Below are positions 1 through 7,878 of a stretch of 34,317 bases of DNA, piece by piece. Position 1 is the stretch's first letter, and every line of letters begins with the position of its first letter. The DNA is from Streptomyces tailanensis (lineage in GTDB: Bacteria > Actinomycetota > Actinomycetes > Streptomycetales > Streptomycetaceae). The position numbers were made by a program, and so were the translations under genes. The stretch spans positions 1 to 34,317 of the forward strand of contig NZ_VTHJ01000082.1 of assembly GCF_008386495.1 (NCBI RefSeq), given 5' to 3'. A model generated the notes under the pieces. The model made no database searches. It was not told the DNA's origin and saw nothing but the letters and a program-made list of their open reading frames with translations.

Positions 1-25
1 TTTCGGCCCGCAGGGCCGTGTCTTT

Positions 26-57
26 CAGGGGCGCGGGGAACTGCGCGAACAACCCCC
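26..57. repeat. Streptomyces-type repetitive intergenic motif
   Basis: A stretch with the pattern AGGGGCGCGGGGAACTGCGC followed by an A/C-rich tail. From memory this motif recurs in intergenic regions of many Streptomyces genomes, usually beside gene ends. Only one copy is visible here, so the repetitive nature is recalled knowledge and is not shown by the window. No gene is visible in the first 177 bases. Confidence 0.4.
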
Positions 58-116
58 ACCTACCCGCACCCGCCAACCCACCATCCCGACCGAGCTGGAA
101 GGCAGGGCGGGGTCGA

Positions 117-132
117 AGGGGCAGCAGCCCCT
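117..132 (-). terminator. Hairpin downstream of the large secreted protein gene
   Basis: Perfect inverted repeat AGGGGC / GCCCCT with a 4-base loop, about 45 bases beyond the stop of the gene ending at 178. There is no U tract, as is usual for Streptomyces terminators. Assignment as a terminator is an inference from position. Confidence 0.4.
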
Positions 133-177
133 GGGGACGGGAACGGGTAGGGGCGGCCGGGGCGACAAAGGCCCTGC

Positions 178-3100
178 TCAGTCCTCCGGCGCGTAGTACC
201 AGAACTCCACCTCGGCCAAATTGCACCGCCCGTTGTGGGCGTCGTGGAGGCGGAGCAGTGGGTACTCGGCCGTGGCCGGCAGGACGGCCTCGTACCAGGC
301 GCCGTCGATCGTCGCACCGATGGTGTGGAGGTCCGCCCAGGTCACCCCACCGTCCGCCGAGCCGCGCAGCACCGTCCCCGTCGCCCGCGACGCGAACCCC
401 CCACGCGGCAGAACCCGAAGCTTGTCCACCCGCAAAGCGCCACCGGCACCAGCCCCCGCGTCGATGTCGATCCAACTGTCCGCCGCAAGGGTGTCCGTAT
501 ACGTCGAGGCGTCACCGTCAAAGGCCTTCCACCCGTTGGACGCCTGGGTCCCAGTGCCGGGCCAGGAGATGGTCGACGCCTTCACCATCGCCGCGGTGAC
601 CCCCGTCCGCCGCAGCAACGTCTCGCGGGAGACAAGCAGTTCGTACGCCGCGTACACCTCGTCGATCAGCGTGTCCTCGTCCTTCCCGCTCTGTCCCTCC
701 ACCCGATCGAGCTCGGCGGTGAAGGCCGCATAGCTCTTCTTCGTCCACGCGGCGGCGTCGGTCGCCCGCGCCCGGGCGAGCACGTCGGCGAAGGTCTCGG
801 CGACGGCCACGGCGGCCGCGGAGACCCGGGTGCCCCCGCCGACAAGGGCCGCGGTGACCTTGTAGTACCGCGTGCCGTGCCGCAACCCCTTGTCCTCATA
901 CGCGAAGGACCGGGTGCCGGAGACGACGTCCTCCCAGGTGTCCCCATCCGCCGAACGCGCCACGGTGAACGTGAGGGCATCCTCCGGCTTGTTCCAGCGA
1001 ACGGTCGCGGTGTCCCCGTCCCGCTCGACGCCGACGAGCACCGGGTTCGCCCCAAGGCCGTCCACCGCCACCTTCGCGAACCGGGCGTCACCCGTCGCCG
1101 CGACACCCGCATGGACCGCGTACGGGAACGGGGAGAACAGACTCGCGACCGTCACCCAGGTCCGGCCGTCCGCCGACACCTGACCGTGCACGCGATGGGT
1201 GCTGAGGTCCCGGACGAGCCGCAGGTACGGCGTGGCGGCCAGGCTGCGGCCGTCGAGCTTCCGGGTGATCGGGGAACGGATGTCGTCCTGCCAGTCGTGG
1301 CGGCTGTCGCGGGTGCGGTTGTGGAAGACGAGCCCGCCGGCGGCGTCCGCGCCGAAGTACACGTGCCGGGTGTTCGCCGTGAGCCGGTCGCGCAGCATCA
1401 GGCCGGTGAGCGGCCCCCGCGCGCTGTCGATCCGCGCCGTGAGCGTGAAACTCCCCGCCGCCGGGCGGCTGACGAAGTGCAGCTCATCCTCGATGTCCCG
1501 GGTCAGTACGTCGTAGTCGTCCCCCTCGCCGAGCCCGTCGCCGCGCGCGCCGAGCACCCTGATCGCCCCGCCGCGTACGACCGCGCTCCCGGCCCGCGCC
1601 TCGAAGAGGGCATCGTCACGCCAGCCGGAGTTCCGCAGCGCGGGCGACTCCGAGGGCTCGGCCTCCACCTCCACCGTATGCGAAGTCCAGCCGTTCCCAA
1701 GGGAGTTGACCGCCGTCACCGTATAGAAGTACGTCTCGCCGAGCCGCGCCGACTCGTCGACGAAGTGCCGGCCCTTCACCTCGGCCGCGAGCACCTTGTA
1801 CGGGCCCTGCCGTCGCGTCGCACGCCGGACCTCGTAGTGGGTGGCGCTCGCGGTGGTCTGCCAGGTGACGGTGACCGAGCCGTCGCCGGGCAGGGTGTGG
1901 ACGAAGTCGACGTGGGGGGGCGGGAGTTCGGCGACGGTCGCCGTCGACAGCCGCAGCACCAGACCGGTCTTCGGCGCAACGCGCACCTTCCCGTCCCGCA
2001 CCGGGAGCTCCTCGCCGCTGACCAGATCGAGGACACGGTCCCCGGCGGACGGCACCTCCACCTCGTACGCCCGCTCGTTGCCGTACGCCTTCCGCGTCGT
2101 GTTGAAGACGAAGAGGTAGCGGCCGTAGCGGGCGGTCAGCAGGTCCGGGTAGCCGGAGTACGCGTGGTCGGCCTCGAAGTTCTCGCGGTGGACCGTGCCG
2201 ACGCCGGGCTGGTACGTGATGGGCGCGATCTCGCCCGCGAGGGCCTGGGGCGCGGTGCCGTCGCCGGTCTGCTGGTCCTCCATGAAGTCGACGTCGATGT
2301 TGTCCATGCGGGCCCAGTAGTCCTCGTAGCGGAAGAGCCCGTTGGTCTGCAGCTGCACGATGTGGTCGCGGTTCGGGTGCCGGACATGGAGCCGGCCGTT
2401 GCGGGCGAAGCCGCGCTGGCGTTCATTGAGGTGACCCCACAGGTGTGTGTCGCCGTCGCGCAGGGACACGAACATGCAGTCCACGTCCACCCAGGCGAAC
2501 CGCTCGTAGTCGCCCGTCCGTACGCCGAGCGCGGTGAGCTCGGTGGCGGTGTAGTACGCGAAGTCGGTGTGCGGGTGGACGACGCCGGTCGGCGCCTGAT
2601 CCTTCAACCAGCCCCAGGTCTCGGCCAGTTCGAGGTCGTACTTGTACTTCGCCTTCACCGAGGAGAAGGTGCTGAAGTACTGGTGGTCGGCGAGCTGCTG
2701 CTGGGCGAAGCCGACGGCCTCGCGGGCGTGCTCGCGGGTGGTCCGCCACGCGTCGCCCGCGTACCGCTCGGCGTGCTCGGCCATGTGGTGGGCCAGGGAG
2801 ACGTAGTGGAGGATCTTGCCCTCGGAGATCCTCAGCACATACCCGGGAAAACCGGGGTAGTTGGTGTTGCGCTCGTCGATGACCATCTCCATGCGCATGA
2901 ACCGCTTGAGGTTGTCGTCGAGGTCGGTCATACGGGCGTGGGAGCGGGCGTGCAGATTACGCAGCGCGGTGCGGAGGATGTGGTCGTTGAGCTCCTCGTC
3001 GCCGGCGTGGCCCCAGGTGCGGTGGAACCACTCGGGGAGGTAGTTGGTGGCCTCGCCGTAGTTGGCGACGTAGCCGTTCTCGCGGGTGTGGCCGGCCTCG

Positions 3101-4653
3101 GTCATGGTCGTGTAGCGGGTGCCGAGCGGCAGACGGCGTACGACGTTGCCGTCCTTGTCGAGCTTGGAACGGGCCAAACCCTTGATGACGTACTTGATGT
3201 AGTCGGCGGTCCAGCGGGCCGTGGTGTCGTGGTAGAAGAGCGAGTGGAAGAGGTCCAGGTCCTGCCCGTCGGGGCCGACCAGCACCTCCTCGCCGAGGAA
3301 GGGCTCCCAGCCGAGGGCTTCCCCGACGATGCGGTGGCTGCGCGCCCGTCCCTCGTAGAACTCCGAGCCGATGACCCGCAACCCCTCGTGGGCCTCCCAG
3401 GCGCCCTCATACGTGTACATGACCTGGTTGTAGATGTACGACAGCCGCGAGCGGGCGTAGTCGAAGTTGGCCTTCAGGACGCGTTCCCACGCGCCGCGCC
3501 GGGTGAGCGGGCCGCCGTCCCAGCCGACGTCCTTCAGCGAGGTCTCGCCCTCCTGCGTGCCGGTGGTGAACGGCTCGTCGAGGAAGGCCTCGAAAGCGTC
3601 CCGGCCGTAGACATCGTTGTCGGCGATGACGTTCTCGACCAGGTACAGCGCCTGGCCGAGTGCTCCGTAGTAGCCGCCCCAGTCGCCCTGGTGGCCGCCC
3701 CGGGCCAGCAGCTTGGTGTTGGCGTAGTAGTCCTTGGTGTGGTTGTCGAGGCACTTGAAGACCCGCAGCAGCGCGGCGTTCTTCTCGGCCGGTGTCCTCG
3801 CCGGGCACCAGGAGGCCCGAGCCAGCGCACCGGCGTAGAAGAACAGCTCCTCGACATAGCGGACGACCGACAGATTGCCCTTCGCCGAAGCGTCGACCTT
3901 CGCCGACAGGGAGTTGAAGAGCTTCACCTGGTCGGCGACATAGCCGTCGACGAGGGCCTGCTTGGCCGTGTCCTCGAGGTCGGGAACCGTGGCCGTGGGC
4001 GGGGTGAAGTCGGCCTGCGGATCGTCATCGAGAGCGAGGTATGCGCCGGTGTGGGTGTAGGCCCGGTAGTAGCCGCGGGAGTCGGCGGTGACCTTGTTGG
4101 TGAAGGCGCCGTCGTACGTGCGCAGGGTGATCTCGGCCCGGGACCGGCCCCGGGTGTGCTCCAGGGGCAGCATGATCGTCGCGTAGAAGAAACGGCCGGG
4201 CAGCGGCCGGTTGGTGCCGGTGTTGAGCGCCTCGTAGTCACCGGAACGGCGGTAGCCGATCTGCTCGCCGTTGATGTACGCGATCGTCTTGTACGTGGAG
4301 GTGTCGCCGCCCCAGAACTTGACGGTGAGGAAGTTCTGGTGGACCGGGTCGACGGCAACCATGAAGCGGAGGTCGCCGCCCTTGACGCCGGGGGCGGCGA
4401 GGGGTTTGGCGACGCGCGCCCGGTCCCCCGCGTTGCCGTCGACGACCTCGGTGTCGGAGCCGTGGAAGTCGTGGGCGGCCTCGGAGTCGGGGTTGCCGAA
4501 GTCGACGAGGTCGATCCGTCTCGCCCCTTCCGGCGCCGTGTCGGCCTCCTCGGCCGACACGGCGGCAACCGCCGGGGACCAGCCGCCGGTCAGAGCGAGC
4601 GTGCCCGTGCCGACTGCGGCCGTGGTGAGGACGGATCTTCTGGAGACGGGCAT
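178..4653 (-). CDS. Tat-secreted multidomain carbohydrate-acting protein (toroid, FN3, F5/8C domains)
   Basis: A 1491-residue protein. The start at 4653 is chosen because GGGAGG lies 7 bases upstream and it opens a Tat signal (MPVSRRSVLTTAAVGTGTLA, cleavage near AVAA). Order of parts, by rough residue: N-terminal beta-rich module (about 40-220); a long, mostly helical region resembling the alpha/alpha toroids of polysaccharide lyases and glycosidases (about 230-750); a beta-rich part (about 760-910); fibronectin III (about 915-1000); DUF1349/laminin-G-like module (about 1005-1200); second fibronectin III (about 1203-1290); a helical FIVAR-like stretch; and a C-terminal F5/8-type C (discoidin, CBM32-like) domain (about 1351-1490). 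The export signal and binding modules point to extracellular polysaccharide attack. I do not recognise the catalytic family; lyase or hydrolase are both possible. It stands alone, with a promoter in 4654-4836. Confidence 0.8.
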   Translation of the reverse strand: MPVSRRSVLTTAAVGTGTLALTGGWSPAVAAVSAEEADTAPEGARRIDLVDFGNPDSEAAHDFHGSDTEVVDGNAGDRARVAKPLAAPGVKGGDLRFMVAVDPVHQNFLTVKFWGGDTSTYKTIAYINGEQIGYRRSGDYEALNTGTNRPLPGRFFYATIMLPLEHTRGRSRAEITLRTYDGAFTNKVTADSRGYYRAYTHTGAYLALDDDPQADFTPPTATVPDLEDTAKQALVDGYVADQVKLFNSLSAKVDASAKGNLSVVRYVEELFFYAGALARASWCPARTPAEKNAALLRVFKCLDNHTKDYYANTKLLARGGHQGDWGGYYGALGQALYLVENVIADNDVYGRDAFEAFLDEPFTTGTQEGETSLKDVGWDGGPLTRRGAWERVLKANFDYARSRLSYIYNQVMYTYEGAWEAHEGLRVIGSEFYEGRARSHRIVGEALGWEPFLGEEVLVGPDGQDLDLFHSLFYHDTTARWTADYIKYVIKGLARSKLDKDGNVVRRLPLGTRYTTMTEAGHTRENGYVANYGEATNYLPEWFHRTWGHAGDEELNDHILRTALRNLHARSHARMTDLDDNLKRFMRMEMVIDERNTNYPGFPGYVLRISEGKILHYVSLAHHMAEHAERYAGDAWRTTREHAREAVGFAQQQLADHQYFSTFSSVKAKYKYDLELAETWGWLKDQAPTGVVHPHTDFAYYTATELTALGVRTGDYERFAWVDVDCMFVSLRDGDTHLWGHLNERQRGFARNGRLHVRHPNRDHIVQLQTNGLFRYEDYWARMDNIDVDFMEDQQTGDGTAPQALAGEIAPITYQPGVGTVHRENFEADHAYSGYPDLLTARYGRYLFVFNTTRKAYGNERAYEVEVPSAGDRVLDLVSGEELPVRDGKVRVAPKTGLVLRLSTATVAELPPPHVDFVHTLPGDGSVTVTWQTTASATHYEVRRATRRQGPYKVLAAEVKGRHFVDESARLGETYFYTVTAVNSLGNGWTSHTVEVEAEPSESPALRNSGWRDDALFEARAGSAVVRGGAIRVLGARGDGLGEGDDYDVLTRDIEDELHFVSRPAAGSFTLTARIDSARGPLTGLMLRDRLTANTRHVYFGADAAGGLVFHNRTRDSRHDWQDDIRSPITRKLDGRSLAATPYLRLVRDLSTHRVHGQVSADGRTWVTVASLFSPFPYAVHAGVAATGDARFAKVAVDGLGANPVLVGVERDGDTATVRWNKPEDALTFTVARSADGDTWEDVVSGTRSFAYEDKGLRHGTRYYKVTAALVGGGTRVSAAAVAVAETFADVLARARATDAAAWTKKSYAAFTAELDRVEGQSGKDEDTLIDEVYAAYELLVSRETLLRRTGVTAAMVKASTISWPGTGTQASNGWKAFDGDASTYTDTLAADSWIDIDAGAGAGGALRVDKLRVLPRGGFASRATGTVLRGSADGGVTWADLHTIGATIDGAWYEAVLPATAEYPLLRLHDAHNGRCNLAEVEFWYYAPED

Positions 4654-4679
4654 GCGGGATCCTCCCGGCCGGGCGTCGT

Positions 4680-4782
4680 TATAGAAAACGGTCTCCATGG
4701 AAGCTAGGCGGCTGTTCCCCAGGTAAACAAGATGCCGGGTGGAAGAAAGTGTTTCGATCGGCACGGAAATATAGACAACGGT
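4680..4782 (-). promoter_or_regulatory. Paired 13-base direct repeats upstream of the secreted protein gene
   Basis: The minus strand reads ACCGTTTTCTATA at 4692-4680 and ACCGTTGTCTATA at 4782-4770: 12 of 13 bases match, 90 bases apart. The inner copy ends 27 bases before the ATG at 4653. Two near-identical A/T-containing words in a very G+C-rich promoter region look like binding sites for one regulator, perhaps a sugar-responsive repressor. The regulator is not identifiable. Confidence 0.4.
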
Positions 4783-4783
4783 T

Positions 4784-4816
4784 GCCGGGCGCCGGCGGCG
4801 GTGGCAGTCGCCCGGC
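4784..4816 (-). terminator. Hairpin after the two small genes
   Basis: Inverted repeat GCCGGGCG / CGCCCGGC (8-base perfect arms, 17-base loop), 20 bases beyond the stop at 4837. It would separate the small-gene operon from the promoter region of the next minus-strand gene. The large loop makes this a weak candidate. Confidence 0.3.
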
Positions 4817-4836
4817 GAGCGTGCGGACCGCCCGGT

Positions 4837-5049
4837 TCAGATGGGCTGCTTCGGAGGTCTCCTGGCCTGCTTGTACGCCTGCCACAGCTCGGCGGCCCGC
4901 TCGCACTGGACCTGCCCGTATCCGCACTCCGCGCAGCCGGTCATGTGGTTGATGAAAGCGCCGTACTCCGTCTCACCGGGCAGGTGGTCCGGGATCACGA
5001 GTCGCCGCGTCCGGTGGTTGGTGAGCCGCCCCCGCTCCCTTCCGCTCAC
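4837..5049 (-). CDS. Small cysteine-containing protein, function unknown
   Basis: A 70-residue protein. Its GTG start overlaps the TGA stop of the preceding gene (GTGA), so translation is probably coupled. The C-terminal half carries a cysteine pattern CAECGYGQVQC followed by an amphipathic helix rich in A, Q, R and K. There is no signal peptide or membrane segment. Small proteins of this kind, lying next to XRE regulators, are common in Streptomyces; the pairing may mark a regulator-plus-partner unit like those of the BldB/DUF397 type, but it does not match DUF397 by eye. The three cysteines could bind a metal. No function can be assigned. Confidence 0.6.
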   Translation of the reverse strand: MSGRERGRLTNHRTRRLVIPDHLPGETEYGAFINHMTGCAECGYGQVQCERAAELWQAYKQARRPPKQPI

Positions 5050-5270
5050 GCCTTCCTCCGCTTGCGACGCGGCGGCCGGTGGTGATTGCGGATCTCGACG
5101 TTGTAGTCCGACACCCGGGACAGGTCGCCCCGCGCCCTGGCTTCCGCTCTCTGCCGGACCAGCGCGGCGCACACCCCGTAGTCCGGCAGCGGCACCGGGT
5201 CGTCGGGCGGAAGTCCGAGGAGGGGCGGCGGGTCCATCGTGGTGTGCGGGTCGGTCAAGGTCGGCTCCAT
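5046..5270 (-). CDS. Small basic-tailed hypothetical protein
   Basis: About 74 residues from ATG 5270. Other possible starts are GTG 5294, TTG 5312 and ATG 5237, none with a clear ribosome binding site; TTG 5312 lies inside a long hairpin and is disfavoured. The protein has a proline-rich N-terminus, a central helical part (ALVRQRAEARARGDLSRVSD) and a strongly basic end (RPPRRKRRKA). It overlaps the next small gene by 4 bases and follows the XRE regulator on the same strand, so it belongs to the regulator's neighbourhood. I do not recognise a family. The basic tail could contact nucleic acid, but that is a guess. Confidence 0.5.
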   Translation of the reverse strand: MEPTLTDPHTTMDPPPLLGLPPDDPVPLPDYGVCAALVRQRAEARARGDLSRVSDYNVEIRNHHRPPRRKRRKA

Positions 5271-5310
5271 GGACGGACTGGTAGGTACCGTCACATCGTG
5301 CCGACCTGGC

Positions 5311-5350
5311 AAGGCCCTGGCGTTGACTGGCTGTCAACACCCAGGACCTT
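5311..5350 (-). terminator. Long imperfect hairpin between the XRE gene and small genes
   Basis: The left arm AAGGCCCTGGCGTTGAC (5311-5327) pairs with 5333-5350, with one mismatch near each end of the stem and one bulged base, leaving a 5-base loop (TGGCT). The inner arms GTTGAC / GTCAAC are perfect, and GTTGAC recurs at 5358-5363. The hairpin begins about 20 bases after the stop of the XRE gene, so it may terminate that transcript. It also sits just upstream of the small genes, so it could be an operator or attenuator. Confidence 0.5.
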
Positions 5351-5370
5351 GACCAGCGTTGACCGAACCG

Positions 5371-6573
5371 CTAAACGCCGCACCAGTTCGCGAACTCCAG
5401 CAGCTCCCCCGGTGCCTTCGCCCGCGCCCGCAACAGAGTCGCGACCGTCTCGTGCACGCCGGGGTGGTACCGGGTCTGCTGAGGCGCCACCTTCCGCGCC
5501 TTCGCCAGCGAGGCGAACGCGTCCCCGTGCTTCGCCGTCCATGTCTCCGCGCGGGCCCGGTCCACCCAGTAGTGGCCGGCACGGGCCTCCGGGTAGTCGT
5601 CCGGCAGGCGAACCTTGCGGGCCTCCTCCAGGGCACGGGCGTGCCGGTCCCTGTCGCTGGACGCCGACATGCCGTGGATCACGACGTTGACCGGGCCGAA
5701 CACGAGCCCGTAATCACGAGTCTCCCCCGTCTCCGCAGCGATCTCGCCGGCGGCCCCCAGCCAGTCATACGCTCCGCTGACGTCCCCCCGGCGGCTGGAG
5801 AGAATCGCCCCTTTCAGGTGCAGGGCGCCCCGAACCGCCTTCGTGGCCCGCTGTCCGTCGTCGTCGAGGTCCTTGAGGGCCTGCTTGACCAGGAGCACCC
5901 CACGGTCGTGGCGAGCCGCGTCTGCCATCAACTGCGCACGGTCCCACCTCTCGATGGCGACCTGCCGAGGATCCCCGGACTGCGGAGCCGCGACAGCCAT
6001 CCGGGACAGGGCCAGCCGGGCGAGGTCCAGGAACCCGATCTGACGGCCGACGACGTACACCGTTCGGCACAACTCCGCCTGGAGCCACGCGGCCTGTTCC
6101 AAAGCGTTTCCTGAACGCTGGGTGAGGACATGGGCGTTGACCTCGGCGAGCAGCGCGGGGAGTTCGTGGGCGATCTCGATGTATTCGGCTCGGGCGCGCC
6201 GCCGCTCCAGCGTGGCCACCGTGGAACGCAGGTCGGTGAGCGTCCGAGGTGGTGGGTCGCCCTCACCGAGGGGAATGTCCCAGTCGTCCAGACCGGCGCT
6301 GATCGGGGTGGTCAGGCGGTCGAGTTGGTCCGCCTGGAGCTGGTGGATGTAGGGCTGGCCGTGCAGGACCGAGATGCTGACGGAGAGGGCACGGGCGACG
6401 GCGGAGACGATGGCCGGACTGGCCTGACGCTGTCCGGTGATGATGCGGGAGAGCATCGACGGGGAGACGTTGGCGCGGCGTCCGAGTTCCCTGAGGGAGT
6501 AGCCGCGCAGAGCGCTCACTTCTTCGATGCGCGCCCCGATTCCACCGGTGTCCCGGCGAGTTGGGTGTGGCAT
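5371..6573 (-). CDS. XRE-family helix-turn-helix regulator with long C-terminal helical domain
   Basis: 400 residues. ATG 6573 has GGAG 9 bases upstream. Residues about 10-65 form a Cro/CI-type helix-turn-helix (GYSLRELGRRANVSPSMLSR, then a second helix pair with AIVSAVARALSVS). The remaining 330 residues are almost entirely helical, resembling the TPR-like sensor halves of the large Streptomyces XRE regulators. There is no membrane segment. It precedes two small genes on the same strand, a layout seen many times in Streptomyces where regulator and small partner act together. A palindrome overlaps the region just upstream of its start and may be its own operator. The ligand is unknown. Confidence 0.85.
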   Translation of the reverse strand: MPHPTRRDTGGIGARIEEVSALRGYSLRELGRRANVSPSMLSRIITGQRQASPAIVSAVARALSVSISVLHGQPYIHQLQADQLDRLTTPISAGLDDWDIPLGEGDPPPRTLTDLRSTVATLERRRARAEYIEIAHELPALLAEVNAHVLTQRSGNALEQAAWLQAELCRTVYVVGRQIGFLDLARLALSRMAVAAPQSGDPRQVAIERWDRAQLMADAARHDRGVLLVKQALKDLDDDGQRATKAVRGALHLKGAILSSRRGDVSGAYDWLGAAGEIAAETGETRDYGLVFGPVNVVIHGMSASSDRDRHARALEEARKVRLPDDYPEARAGHYWVDRARAETWTAKHGDAFASLAKARKVAPQQTRYHPGVHETVATLLRARAKAPGELLEFANWCGV

Positions 6574-6583
6574 GCTGAACTCC

Positions 6584-6606
6584 GTTCTGACCTAGACACT
6601 CAGAAC
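6584..6606 (-). promoter_or_regulatory. Palindrome upstream of the XRE regulator
   Basis: Arms GTTCTGA / TCAGAAC (7 bases, perfect) around a 9-base spacer, ending 11 bases before the ATG at 6573. Position and symmetry suit an operator for autoregulation by the XRE protein; this is inferred. Confidence 0.4.
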
Positions 6607-6668
6607 GGTACGCCGATCGGCCCCGCAGACAGTGGGGGCCGACGTGCTGTTGACACATCAGTCGCGCG

Positions 6669-7685
6669 TCACGCGGTGTACACCAACGCCGCCTTGTCCA
6701 GGGCGTACGCCAACTCTCCTCCCGCCGCCAGCCGTTCCGCCTCCTCCGTCACCGCCAGGCCCAGGCGGGCCACCTCGTTGCCCTGGGAGCCGGCGAGGTG
6801 GGGGGTGATGAAGGCGTTGGGGAGGGTGAAGAGGGGGGAGTCGGGGGGCAGGGGTTCGGGGTCGGTGACGTCGAGGATCGCGGTCAGGCGGCTGGCGCGT
6901 AGTTCGTCGATCAGGGCGTCGTGGTCGACGAGCGCGCCGCGTGCCGTGTTGATGAGGACGGACCCGTCGGGCATCAGGGCGAGTTCGCGGCGGCCGATGA
7001 GGTGGTGGGTCTCGGGGGTGTCCGGGGCGTGGACGGTCACGATGTCGGAGCCGGTGAGGAGGTCGTCGAGCGGCAGCAGGGGGACGCCCAGGGCGGCGGC
7101 CCCGGCCTCGTCGATGTACGGGTCGGTGAGGGCGACCCGCAGGTCGAAGGGGCGGAGCAGGTCGATGAGGCGGCGGCCGATACGGGAGGCGCCGATGACT
7201 CCGACGTGGCGCCCGTGGTTGCCGATACCGGGGACGAACCCCCAGCCTGGGTGGGCCCGCTCGGCGCGTAGCCGGTCGCGGGAGCCGAGGATGTCCTTGC
7301 CGGCGAGCAGGATCATGGCCAGCGTGTACTCGGCGACGGGCACGGCGTTGGCGTCGGCGGCCGTGGAGACGGCGATCCCGCGCTCCCAGACGGCCGGGGC
7401 TACGAACCCCTTCACCGAGCCCGCCGAGTGCAGGACCGCCCGCAGCTTGGGCGCCGCGTCGAGGACCGCCTCGTCCAGCCGGGGGCACCCCCATCCGGTG
7501 ACCAGCACCTCGGCCTCGGCGAGAGCCTCCCGGAACCGGGGGCCGGCGAAATCCTCGGTGCTCTCGACGACCAGAGCGGGATCGATGTCCACGGCGTCCC
7601 GCAGCCGGGCCAGCACGTCCGGCGGGAAGACCTGGGGAACATTCTCGGCGGTCATGGCGAACAGCGCGCGGGGACGCTCGGGCAA
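6669..7685 (-). CDS. D-isomer-specific 2-hydroxyacid dehydrogenase
   Basis: 338 residues from TTG 7685, which has GGAAGG 8 bases upstream and includes the first beta strand (RALFAM) of the family. ATG 7655 is an alternative that would cut this strand. The NAD-binding motif is VGVIGASRIG (161-170). Catalytic residues are R249 in NTARG, E277 in DVTDPEPL and H296 in ITPHLAGS. The family reduces 2-oxoacids or oxidises D-2-hydroxyacids with NAD(P)H in the cytoplasm; the substrate cannot be told from sequence. It is transcribed divergently from the alditol oxidase gene, so it might handle aldonate-type products, but this link is weak. Confidence 0.85.
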   Translation of the reverse strand: MPERPRALFAMTAENVPQVFPPDVLARLRDAVDIDPALVVESTEDFAGPRFREALAEAEVLVTGWGCPRLDEAVLDAAPKLRAVLHSAGSVKGFVAPAVWERGIAVSTAADANAVPVAEYTLAMILLAGKDILGSRDRLRAERAHPGWGFVPGIGNHGRHVGVIGASRIGRRLIDLLRPFDLRVALTDPYIDEAGAAALGVPLLPLDDLLTGSDIVTVHAPDTPETHHLIGRRELALMPDGSVLINTARGALVDHDALIDELRASRLTAILDVTDPEPLPPDSPLFTLPNAFITPHLAGSQGNEVARLGLAVTEEAERLAAGGELAYALDKAALVYTA

Positions 7686-7765
7686 GGAAGTGACCTTCCA
7701 GCAGGGAGGGTTGGGGGTCGGCAACCGACCTCTACGGTGACAGGCGCGCGCGAGAGGGTCAATGG

Positions 7766-7783
7766 ACCGTTCCACGGAACCGT
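7766..7783 (+). promoter_or_regulatory. Palindrome in the divergent aldO promoter region
   Basis: The 18-base imperfect palindrome ACCGTTCCACGGAACCGT (one mismatched pair) lies between the divergent dehydrogenase and alditol oxidase genes. Symmetry and location suggest a repressor operator. The binding protein is unknown. Confidence 0.35.
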
Positions 7784-7878
7784 ACGCCGCCATGGAGGAT
7801 GTCCCGGACAAGCCGGCGGCTACGGCAACGGCCACGGCAACAACGCGCGGATCGCGGATCGTGGAGGGACATCAACGC

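Noticed and set aside
235..4707. A 1490-codon open frame on the plus strand opposite the secreted protein gene
   Set aside because: Its translation is low-complexity, rich in R, G, V and P, with no domain, and it mirrors the GC3 bias of the real minus-strand gene. Similar antisense frames over lacZ (14527-17067), tnpA (17983-20679) and the caspase gene (20902-22776) were rejected for the same reason.
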